A stretch of 64,000 nucleotides of DNA from Ophiobolus disseminans (lineage: Eukaryota; Ascomycota; Dothideomycetes; Pleosporales; Phaeosphaeriaceae). Each line of letters starts with the position of its first letter. Within the stretch, counting starts at the first letter, position 1. Location: positions 465,502-529,501 of the forward strand of contig MU006220.1 of NCBI GenBank assembly GCA_010093685.1, written 5' to 3'. This document shows positions 54,680 through 64,000 of this stretch, piece by piece. Below the pieces are notes generated by a model. The model did not search any database. It was not told the origin of the DNA and saw only the letters and a list, made by a program, of their open reading frames with translations. A program made the translations under genes and the position numbers.

Positions 54680-57153
54680 GATGGTTTCTACTGCCTCTCA
54701 CAACGGGTCAGCCTTGTCACATCCCCATTCAAGTTATGCCGGCGATTATATCTGCATTTTGGGGGATTGATTGTGTTTCACGGCAAGAGGATTCGGCTTT
54801 CGGATTCGGTCGGTGTTGAGCTGAAGACCTTGTTGGTTGCATTCCTTTCACCGTATTGATTTGACGGTTGGGCACCGGCTAATCATGGGCATGGCTGAAC
54901 TTTCTACGGTGCATACCCCTTATAAAATCAAAATAGCGAGAGCCCTTTCACTCACGTACTCTTTGACATTCACATCATGTGATGGCGGCGCACGATAAGG
55001 GCGCAGATGTGCATTTGGCACATAATCTTGTCTAAGCTCGGTCGAAGCGAATGACTCAAACGCTACGCAAGGCGGCAGGGCTGAGACAGGAGCAATGCAA
55101 ACGACACGAAGGTTGCACAGAAGGTCTCGGCCATGAGATTTAGGAGCCGACGTGCGTTTGCTGCTACCTGCAGAGTGACAACCGTGGCATACACCGCCTC
55201 AAGATGTATGAATGCAGTCAACCCACTAACCCCACGATCATGTCTCAGCTATCAAGCAAATTTACCTATAGCAAACTGGATGGCGTCGACTCAGCGCACA
55301 CTCTGATGATAGTGTGTGGGTGCTGTTTGTGCGGGTGGGAGCGATGCATAAGTTGGGGGGCTCGCCGAATCACAGCCATGCGACTTGTTTGCTACACAAA
55401 TTGCGGGAAGAATGGCTGAGTGCATGTGTCTTATGTATCTCTGGAGCTCAGAGCCGTGAAAGACACGGCTAAATTGAACGTGTCGTACCTCGGAAGGCTA
55501 GCGTGCTACTGTTTCTCGGATACTGGTGTGATTCACCATGTGTGTGCAATGTGAAAAGTTACTTGAGTTGATTCAGCGCACCGCTCGTTGTAAAGTACGA
55601 TGGAAAGTTGCAGGGATGTTCAAGAAGCGACGAAGAGTTTTTGTTCGCTCTCTTCCATCATGAACGAATCAGCATGAATTCTAACCCCCCTTGTCAGTTT
55701 CCGGAGTGCACTTGTTTGTTTGCAGGTGGGCCTCGTCCGCGTTTCGCAGCGTCATGTTGTTGATTTGCTATGCAATCTTGTAGTCTGCAGGGGTGCTTCA
55801 TGTCTCTTGCTGTGCGGTCTTACTTTAGGACAGATTATGCACGTGCTTTGACTAGGGGTGTGTAAACCGCAAGATCAGTGCGTAGGTGATATTCGCGAGA
55901 CTTCACTGTGCCCGATTACTCGTCTAGTTCAAAGTCAGGCTGAAGGAAGTGCGGTTCAGAACGCGTAATTTTGCTAGGGTCCATTCGCAAAATCTCGCGA
56001 TGTCTCTCACACTCTAAGAAGGCTGAAGTTATTGTGGCTGGAAAGGTACATAGGCGCGTGGTACTTTCGCGAAAAATCGCTGTTTGACGTCACAATGAGC
56101 ATTGGTGAAACGGCCGTCTACAGCGTACCGGTTATTCGCAAGATTCTTCTTGTAATTGGCGCCGTTAGCAGAGGGGAGTGCCGAAAGCGTGCATGATGCA
56201 GGAGTTAACCGTTGGTAGCCAACAGCAAGACTACCGGTAGTAAATGCATGGCGCTTGATGCTAGGCTGGCTAAGCGACGAGCATTGCCGTCACAGGACGG
56301 CAGGATGAAAATTCAGATATCAAGCCGAACTTCACAGGCAGCCAGCCATGCAGTGGCGGGTGCAGGTCGCACAAAAAGCAATGAAACGCGCTGTCGATAT
56401 CCACCAGAAGGAGTTTTTGGCGTCTTCACTAAGCCGATCCAAGACTAGCTGATGGCCTGGCGTGGTGCGGGGACAAGATTACCGCTTCCGCTGTGTAGAT
56501 GGCCCGAGCCCACCTTCACTCGGCATGCCCCTAGGACCCGGTCCCTGTCTCAATCTATTCTCCTATTCGCCGTAGCTGCTGGCGAGCATTGATCGCCTTC
56601 CGCGACAAACGAGCATCCAGCCCGACAAGCTCCTCTGCTCTTCTGGTAAAGATTAGCTAAGGTGAAAAGATTAGCTAAGGTGAGCTAACCAATCTCAAAT
56701 CTAGGTCTAGTCCCGCCTTGCAAGGGCCGACCATCGAAAACCACGAGTAGTCATTTTTTCACGTTTGAGCGATGACAGGGACGCGACGCGTCGATTGGGC
56801 GGCACCAAGGGGGAGGGGGGACTTGTTTCTGGCATGTTCTGAAAGATAAGACCCTAAGAAACCCAGCAGCAGCCGTCTCGCGGACTCTTGCATGGCATCT
56901 CATTCATGTTTCTGCGGGGTCACGACGTTGTACCGTGCATGGCGGTGTACCTGCCGGTATCACATCGCGATGCTTGAATACATGTCTTCTGCGACGATGA
57001 CTCGATTTCACCGCCACATTCCTCTTGACTTCGATCCTACACCCCCATTCTTTGCATGCTCAATTACCACCCGTTCATACGGGGCACAATCAACAATTGA
57101 TCGCTCGTGGCACACCTCAACATCTCTTTGTCACACAAACACCAGCGACCACG
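54680..57153. other. 2.5-kb intergenic stretch
   Basis: This lies between two + strand genes. It holds only short frames, no repeats and no RNA gene that could be recognised. A run of direct short repeats, GATTAGCTAAGGTGA, occurs near 56,650-56,685. The right end serves as promoter of the coiled-coil gene. Confidence 0.5.
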
Positions 57154-60100
57154 ATGGAGTTTGGCAAATCAAGGTGTGCGACGCCTAAGCACTTACTTCT
57201 TGCGCGGCCACAACCGCTGGCAGTTCCTGAACGTGAGAAAATCAACTTGCACCCGATTTAGGAAGTTCAGTGGAATGTTAACGTATCCCTAGGTACCCAC
57301 ATCACGCCCGATACGCCACAAAGGAGCACCTGCCTCCCCGACAATGTCTATCAGACCACCGAAACGATCCTTCCGCCGACCCCAGCGTCAATAGGTGATG
57401 ACAAAGATGCACTTCTTGGCAACTACGATCAAACACACATGAAGCGGAAGAGAGCGGACAGTCAAGCCCTAGACGAGGATTCGTTTGGTGGCCTCGGTCG
57501 CAAATTACGGCGATTTGACGGTGCGGCTTTTTGGGCCAGTATCGGCGATGGCTTTGATAGATTTCAAGAAGATGCATTGCTTCCGATGAAGGACAGCATT
57601 TGCAAATTGCAATTGCGACACGAACAACTCAATGAGAAGCAGACGGAGCAAGAGGAGCAATTGAGCACGATCAAAGAAGCAGTTCGAAAGGATGTCCAAA
57701 CATTACGAACCGATACGGAGAAGCACACCTCAGACATCGCCGCCTCGACACAGACATGCACTCATCGCTTTCAGGGCCAGTCACAGCAAGTAACAAATCT
57801 CTCAACACGCCAAAACACCCTTGCAGGCACTGTCGATAGTCACATCACTCAGCTTCCAGCGCTAGAAGAGAGTTCGACTGCGACTGCGACAAGTGTTGGC
57901 ACAATCCGTAACACTGTCAACAGAGAAACAGCGAAGCTGCACACCCAGCTGCGGAATCACAAATGTTCGGTGACCAATCAGGTCAGGCAGATGGAGGAGC
58001 TACTAAAAGGGCAGATTGCTGAGGATAAAAAAGAGTTTAAGGAGCAAGTCACCAAGCTTAGCAAGGAGGCCAAAGAGTCTGCAATTGCTCTAGAAACCAT
58101 GATCAAGACCAGCGAAGACAGCCAAGGGCGAAAATTTGAGAAGCTCGATACCGACCTTGCATCAACGCTTGGACGCATGGACAGGAAGATCGCTCAGAGT
58201 TCCCCAGACACAGACGCCTTGACGGCAAACTTCAGTCGTTACGATGATCGTCTCAACTATACCACCAAGGAGCATCTTGAGCGCTATGTGCTGGCACAGC
58301 AAAATACCGCAAACCTTGGAAAGTCTCAAGAGGCCTTGTCGAAGATTGTTGATGGCATTCAACTGAGCCTCGAACGTGTGCAGCAGATCACCGACAAGTT
58401 CAAAACGGATATTACCAGCTATCAAGACCGACATGACGTGATCACTTCCCAGCATACCCGCGATATCAGTGATCTCAAGTCTAGACTTCAACCCTTTGAG
58501 GAGAAGGTAGCAATGAAGCTCCACCCGCCAAGTCCCCTCGCCGCTAGGTTCGTCCCTCAAAGCCCTGCTGGCCTTGAAGCAATGTCATTAGCGAGTGGTG
58601 ACAGCCCTGGCAACTTGGTCAGCATCATAACGTATTTAATAGAGAGGTCAGCCAGGGCAGACAGATACGTCAAAAACCACGAGAAAGGGCTCTCCAACAC
58701 TAATGAGAGGTTTGAGTCAAACAAGAAAAGGATGGCCGACCTACACAAGAAGGTCACATCCCTAGAGAGCTCCAACAAGGCCATATTCGCAAAACACGCC
58801 GCTTCAGAACAAAAGATCGCCGAGGTGGAGAGACAGCATGCGTCAGATCAAGAAACCAACAAGAATCGTATCAACGAGCTTCTCCACACGATGAAAGTAA
58901 TGGCTGACAACATGGGTACCATGCAGAAGGCGCAACAAGCGTTAGTCCCAAATACTGCCCAGACGACGAATCGCAACGAAACTTCATCCTGCACGAAACT
59001 GGAGCACTTGCATCAACGTGTTGATGCAGTTGAAGGCCAAATTGAAGGCAATAAGACCATTGCGGATGCAAAATTCGTCAAATCGGAACGCTTGCTTGAA
59101 GAGTGTACACGCTTCATTCGTTCTGGTGCGGCAAATACAGAAGAACTTCGCCAGGACATGGAAAACCGGTTCGAGACTGCTATAAGTGCTACCGAAGAGG
59201 TATTGAGACGTAGCCATGCTACATCGAAACAACACCAAACCGCCCTCCTTCAGCAGCTTGATATTGGTTACAATGAAGCTGTGAACAAGCTTCATGAAGC
59301 GACCGCATTCACAGATAAGCGTGTGGACGAGACAATGGCCAAGATCTTGGCCACTGAGGAGGTATCGCTTATGGCACTGACTAAACGAGTCAACGATATC
59401 GAATCGGTTCAGAAAGCCTCAAACGAGTCTCACGCTTCCACGCAACAACAAGTTTCCAAAGTACAGAGTTTGACATTGGATCCAGGGCAGATGAAGACGC
59501 TCCGCAGCGACCTCGGAATCTGCGTGCAAGCGCTGGAAGACCGCATTGACAACATGGAAGCGGCACAAAAACCATCACCTTCGATGGAACAGCCATCATC
59601 ATGGATGGAACAGCCGTCATCATCAACAGGGGAAGAGTTCAAGGTCCTTCGTTACGATGTCGACACTCTCATGCAAAATCGCCAGATGAAGGAAATTGAC
59701 TACGCCAACATGCGCCGAAACTTTGGGTCATTGAGCAAGTCTGTCCAGGTATGCGCAAAAGGTGCGCAACTCATCGCATTGGATACGCGCCTTCGTGAAT
59801 ATCTCAAGTCAGTTATATCGGACATGTTAGAAGATTTTGCTCAACAATCTCTGGTGGCAAACCAGCGTTGTCACGATCGAATGGAGGGTACCAAGGCCAT
59901 TATCGATCGCGTCGAGCAGGCGCACAATCAGGTAAGCGTCGCGCAGTCACAATGCAAGCGTAGCATTCGCTAAGCACTCACTCAGTTCGTCTCCCGCTTT
60001 GCAGCTATCGGCACGCCTACCTTGCGCCCTTCGCCACCCCTCTGCAGTCCACCTATGCACCAACAACCCCAACAACCTCATTATGCCGCCGCCGCTCCCT

Positions 60101-60342
60101 TTCCAGGCTTTTCAGCTCAGCACCCACACCCGCAAGTAGCACCACGAGGAGCCGATGCTCGCCCCACACCCCCGATGCTAGAAGCCCCTGCCTTCCCTCC
60201 AAACAATGCCCCACTGCCGTCGAATACCTCCCCGGGCCAGCCGACTACCGCAGCTCCCGCTCAGGCCTATGCTTCACACTACGTGTCAGAAAATCAGGAT
60301 CGCCAACACCATCCCGTTCGCCGCTTCTCGACAATGACCTAA
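57154..60342 (+). CDS. Large coiled-coil protein of unknown function
   Basis: Exons 57154-57232, 57293-59931 and 59986-60342 give 1024 residues. The first intron (60 bp, branch GTTAAC) joins MEFGKSRCATPKHLL to the long frame and is supported only by splice signals and frame. A model starting at 57439 (MKRKRADSQ) would be shorter by about 74 residues. The last acceptor is CACTCAG, which alone keeps the Pro-rich tail open. A basic KRKRAD segment could be a nuclear signal. From about 115 to 870 the protein is almost entirely heptad-rich coiled coil, with a short duplicated SMEQPSS/WMEQPSS motif. The last 120 residues are Pro/Gln/His-rich. It may be a structural or spindle/nuclear scaffold protein; no domain is recognised. 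Confidence 0.75.
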
Positions 60343-60478
60343 GCCCCCTCCCCCCTACGACATCACCAAACAATCCCTCCAGCATTTCGAACCCAACCAA
60401 TCTGTGTTTACCGGGTATGAAAGTCATATGAACATTCCAGGCGTTTGCAGCATTTTTGCCACGGCGTTTGGAACTTAT

Positions 60479-60727
60479 ATGATACCCAATCTGTGTTTTT
60501 TCTCTCTCAATTATGTGCAACGTGCACTAGGAGATGATGATACCCCCAACTGTGTTTCTTTCTCTCTCCTATGATGTGCAATTGCACTAGGAGATGATGA
60601 TACCCCCAACTGTGTTTCTTTCTCTCTCCTATGATGTGCAATTGCACTAGGAGATGATGATACCCCCAATCCAATCCAATTGTGTTTTCTCTTTCCAGTG
60701 ATATGCAAAGGCACTAGGAGATGATGA
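60479..60727. repeat. 60-bp minisatellite downstream of the coiled-coil gene
   Basis: Four units follow one another. Two in the middle (60541-60600, 60601-60660) are identical and the outer two are diverged, the last with an extra CCAATCCAATC. Each contains CACTAGGAGATGATGA and a CT-rich part. It lies in the interval between convergent genes (60343-61297) and probably within a 3' UTR. No other structure was seen in that interval. Confidence 0.93.
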
Positions 60728-61297
60728 ATGGTGTAGCGAGAGGCTACGAAATTAGATAGCGAGGTGGAAGTGGGACGAATGAATGATGTTGACTGCGATT
60801 TGTGTATTTGTGCTGAGATGGTGTGCGTGTGATGTGGGTATAGTGTGTGAGTTGGAGAGGAGATGTTTTGACAAATGTCCGGTACTTCATGTCGATAGCA
60901 TGGCGTGATATAATCCCCTGATGCAGTACCAATGGTGTGTAAGAAAAGCCCCTAAAGCACTGTTCACGTACCCACACATCAGCCAAGGTCAACAAAGAAG
61001 CTCATCAAGCCAAGTTCATGTTCATATGCTCGAACTCGTCGAGTCCTACTAATACACGCTGCGCACCACGAAGAATCAATGCAATGCGCCCTTTTGCATC
61101 TGAAAAGAAAACTCGTGTTCATGCCAATATCAAACGCCGAGATGCTGAGAGCTCCCACACCATGCCTCGTTACTCATCTCAAAGTGTGCGGAACATCGTA
61201 AGCGCCAAGTAATGCCCAACCAGGGGGCAAGAAAGGTACAAAGTGCGCGAAAATAGCAACCAGTGCTATGGCGCAAGAGCACTAAGAAGTGGACCCT

Positions 61298-63343
61298 TTA
61301 GAAAATGGTACCGAAGTTCTCTTCAACCATGGGTAGCGGCTTTCGAGGGCTCGAAGGTTTACCGTTCTCGTCTGCGGTCTTCTTGTGACGGAATGTGACT
61401 GTATCTCGGTTAGCAAAGTTTCGTATACTGGAGGCACCATAGACTTACATCCAACAAAAAGACCCTTATTCATCTTATCGTCTCGATCCTGCATGGCTTC
61501 CAGCGCAGCTTGCTTGTCGTGTACCTCCTTGTACTTGGCCATGTCGGCCTCGTTGCCAAAGTCGTCAAAGTAGCCGGCATCGGTGTCGCTGTCCAGCTCC
61601 GGCACAAACGGAGCTTTGTTCTCCCTCAGTCGGTTCCAGTCGACCTCAGCGAAGTATGCATGGCCGTGAATCTCTGAGATGCCACGGAAGCGCGTCGTCT
61701 TTGACGCGACAAGACGTGTAATCAGATCCCATGTGCGTTTGGAGAGAAAGTAGGTTGGGTCCTCGTAGACTGGCTTCCGCAGGACCTTCTTCCATTGCTT
61801 GAGGTTTTGCCAGGTCTCGTCCACCGTGGCGCCGGCAAATGGCGGGTACCCTGCCAAGGCCTCGAAGAGCATGCATCCTAAGCTCCAGTAGTCGACGGTG
61901 AAGTCGTACTCATCGCCCTTCAAGACTTCTGGTGCCATGTAGTCTGGGCTTCCGACGATACTCTTTGCGTAGTTGACGTCTCGTTCGCGGAGGGATCGGT
62001 AGTTTTCTCGACGCTGGGCTGCGGATCGCTCTTCGATTGGGCGTCCAAATGGCGATATCACGTCGCTGACGGATTCAAGCTTGATGCGCATCGACTCGAT
62101 CTTCGACGGCGCAAGGATACCAGCCGCTAGACCGAAGTCTGTCAGCTTGACGTGACCAGTGCTGTCGATGAGGAAGTTTTCTGGCTTCAGATCGCGGTGG
62201 ATGTAGCCCAGCTGGTGCAGCGAGTCGACGCACGAGAACATTTCGGCGATGTAGAAGCGCGCGTGCCGGTTGTGCAGGACACCAGTGTTGTTCAGCAGCG
62301 TGCGGAAGTCGCCTCCAGGGACGTATTCCTGGGACATGTTAGCTCGGCCGGGAAAAATGAGTACTTGCACGCACCATGGCAAGGTATATGCTCTTGTCGT
62401 CCTGGAAGGCATACAGCAGGCGCACCAGCCACTCGCTCTTAGCCGTGGTCAGAATGTCGCGCTCGGTCAGGACGTGGCGGATCTCGTCCAGCTTGAACAG
62501 CAGCTTCTTGCTCATCACCTTCAGCGCGCACACTTCCTTGGTGTCCTTCTTCTGTGCCAGGTAGACCTGTCCATAGCCGCCCTGCCCGACCTGCGTGAGG
62601 ATCTGGAAGTCGCCCTGCCTGAGCCGCGTGCGTCGCTTGCGCAGGTTCGCGCGCTCGCGGCCGAGGTACTGTGTGAGGGCGTCGTTGTACTCGGCGTCAG
62701 GCGTGGCGGGCGGGGCGGGGTTCTGGGCCTTGAACTGGGATAGGCGGTTCTGGCGCGTGTGCACGTACGTGAGCATGTCATAGTAGTAGTCGAGGAAGTA
62801 CAGCTGCGTCACGTTGGCCAGGCGCTTCACGGCCGGCTTCCGCGCCTTCTCCAGATCCTCGGCCGACAGGCGCTGCGGGCCGGGGTAGTAGCGCGACCCG
62901 TTGTCGGGCGCCTGTGTGCGGTAGGGCTCCTGCCGCGACTGGGCGGCGTGGGTGAGGTAGCTGGGCTCCTTCTGCAGGCCGGGGCGGGCGTTAGGCGGCG
63001 TGTTCTCCTTGTTCGACCGGCGCGAGGGGCTGCCGGGCGTCAGTGTCGTCACGTCCGCCGCGAAGGGGTCCGCATCGTCGGGCCCCTGCGCCTTCGTCTT
63101 CGTCTTGGAGGGCGAGCCAATCGTGGGCAGCAGCTTCATGGCATTTTCGAAGACGTGGGGGAGGTCGAATGCCCCGGGCGGCTGGTGGTGTTTGCTGGGG
63201 CTGCCCTGGGGCGTCTGCTGCGGGCTGGTGAAGGCCTCATGCGACGAAGGCGTACCCGGACCGCCCATATCGGCGCCTCGAGTGTGCAGAGCGGGTGGAG
63301 GAGCGGGGAGCTGGAAGCTGTCGCGGTTGTACGTCGAGTCCAT
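61298..63343 (-). CDS. DBF2: NDR/LATS protein kinase Dbf2/Sid2 (SidB), septation initiation
   Basis: This is the terminal kinase of the septation initiation/mitotic exit network. It acts with a Mob1 coactivator at the spindle pole and septum. Exons 63343-62375, 62328-61449 and 61398-61298 give 649 residues. Residues 1-165 are disordered and Pro/Ser-rich with SPSK/SPSR sites. The Mob-binding region is at about 170-205 (LANVTQLYFLDYYYDML). The kinase domain has the Gly loop GQGGYG at 253-258, Lys275, HRDLKPEN with Asp369, and DFG at 387-389. The activation segment is KSIVGSPDYMAPE (445-457), with the phosphorylatable Ser pattern of Dbf2/Sid2. The C-terminal hydrophobic motif FVGFTF (615-620) spans the last intron. 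All key residues are present. Its sequence favours Dbf2/Sid2 over Cot1/Orb6. Confidence 0.93.
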
Positions 63344-63835
63344 GCTCGCAGATTGGGGGAAGGAACGGATGCGGGCACTGGCCGTCGTTGCGCACAGAAA
63401 GGAAGGAGCGGAGGGGTGTATGTCGGTGCACTATTTGGACAACAGCGAGACGCTCCCAGTGTCGGCTTGTTGATGCTATGGCGGGGGTGAGCCGGATTGT
63501 TTGTTCTGGCCTAGCAACCAATCATTCCAACATGTCATAAAAGTGGGTCCACCATGAGCCGCAACACCACATCCCTGAACACGGAGCTTGTATTTGGTCC
63601 TAACAAGAAGCCTGTATATCCTCGCTGTGCTATAAAGCAGGAAAAAAATTCTACTAAGGATACAAAGGTAGACAGGCCTTTGTTTCATCGGTGCACCACC
63701 AAATACGCGCTCCTTCGTACAGTATGAAAGGCTCTTCATTATTCACGTATATCGTGTCACATCCATGCTACAACTACACTCCTTCCGACACTTCCGACGC
63801 CCTCTCATATCATGCCATCGTTGTGCTACCGCCTC
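63344..63835. promoter_or_regulatory. Upstream region of the Dbf2-like gene
   Basis: This 492-bp interval between two minus-strand genes must contain the kinase promoter. No clear TATA box was found on the minus strand. Confidence 0.4.
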
Positions 63836-64000
63836 CTATGTTGATATTCCCTCGGCATCTGCTGAATGTATTCCTGATCGAGATATCGACGCTCCGCTGC
63901 CTGGTAGTGCCATAGCGCTCTCGGCTGATCCGCCAAGGCGTATAGAGCTCTCTCTCTCATCAACGAAGCCGCATCTGCCACCAACACGACTCGGCACATT
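63836..64000 (-). CDS. Possible 3' end of a gene cut by the window edge
   Basis: On the minus strand a frame is open from the window edge to TAG at 63838-63836, giving about 54 residues rich in Ser, Gly and Ala (for example RLGGSAESAMALPGSGASIS). A second overlapping frame is also open for 50 codons, so the choice is tentative. No domain can be recognised in so short a piece. Confidence 0.35.
   Translation of the reverse strand, partial: NVPSRVGGRCGFVDERESSIRLGGSAESAMALPGSGASISRSGIHSADAEGIST

Noticed and set aside
63691..63915. 74-codon + frame at the window end
   Set aside because: No motif, and the opposite strand has a better, though weak, candidate.

Overview
The window looks like nuclear DNA of a filamentous ascomycete, most likely a dothideomycete of the Pleosporales type (the class is an inference). 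The support is: 46-76 bp GT-AG introns with CTAAC/CTGAC-like branch sites; fungal-type genes (SEC17, Gta3, a Pex14-domain peroxin, a Mil1/DUF726 protein, Dbf2/Sid2 kinase, eS30 without a ubiquitin-like fusion); and transposons carrying the C-to-T/G-to-A scars expected of repeat-induced point mutation (RIP). No ribosomal RNA, tRNA, CRISPR array or bacterial-type operon was seen.

Region 1, about 1-17,320, is a gene-free transposon graveyard. Its layers can be read from target-site duplications (TSDs). A LINE ORF1 remnant lies on the left. An old Gypsy element (copy 2) was hit separately by a complete younger Gypsy element (copy 1, 2601-8440, TSD GAACT), three solo LTRs (TSDs CTAGC, GTTTT, CTATT) and a long-TIR miniature DNA element, which was itself hit by a Fot1/pogo-like transposon with related ends. 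A second Gypsy lineage on the + strand, with integrase and chromodomain remnants, closes the island and holds two more solo LTRs (TSDs CTTGC, TATAA). Every coding segment is broken by stops, often TAG where TGG or CAG is expected.

Region 2, 17,457-25,399, is compact housekeeping DNA: alpha-SNAP (SEC17, -), a mitochondrial Gta3/GatC-like amidotransferase subunit (+), a conserved hypothetical gene (-), a Pex14-type peroxin (+) and a DUF726 hydrolase-like protein (+). A possible small spliced locus lies at 20,959-21,719.

Region 3, 25,400-38,824, is about 13 kb of ordinary-composition DNA with one recognisable gene, a two-finger C2H2 transcription factor (32,716-33,861, +) flanked by about 7.3 and 5 kb of apparently non-coding sequence.

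Region 4, 38,825-46,010, holds an SRR1-like gene with an in-frame 3 x 21 bp repeat and a duplicated 5' end, a secreted CREG/PNPOx-like protein, the four-exon ribosomal protein eS30 gene (with a 5-nt exon) and a four-helix membrane protein of unknown function.

Region 5, 46,781-48,884, is a pogo-type DNA transposon with perfect 43-bp TIRs, inserted 108 bp upstream of the FMP46-like start codon and between two divergent genes. Beyond it lie FMP46, a 1483-residue RRM-containing disordered protein, a 1024-residue coiled-coil protein followed by a 60-bp minisatellite, the septation kinase Dbf2/Sid2, and perhaps the 3' end of one more gene at the window edge.

No wholly new biological system was found. 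The most informative signals are the dated transposon nest, a DNA transposon sitting inside its own miniature relative, the promoter insertion at FMP46, and the repeat-altered SRR1-like gene. Exon boundaries come from reading frame, GT-AG sites and known family sequence; none has been checked against RNA.
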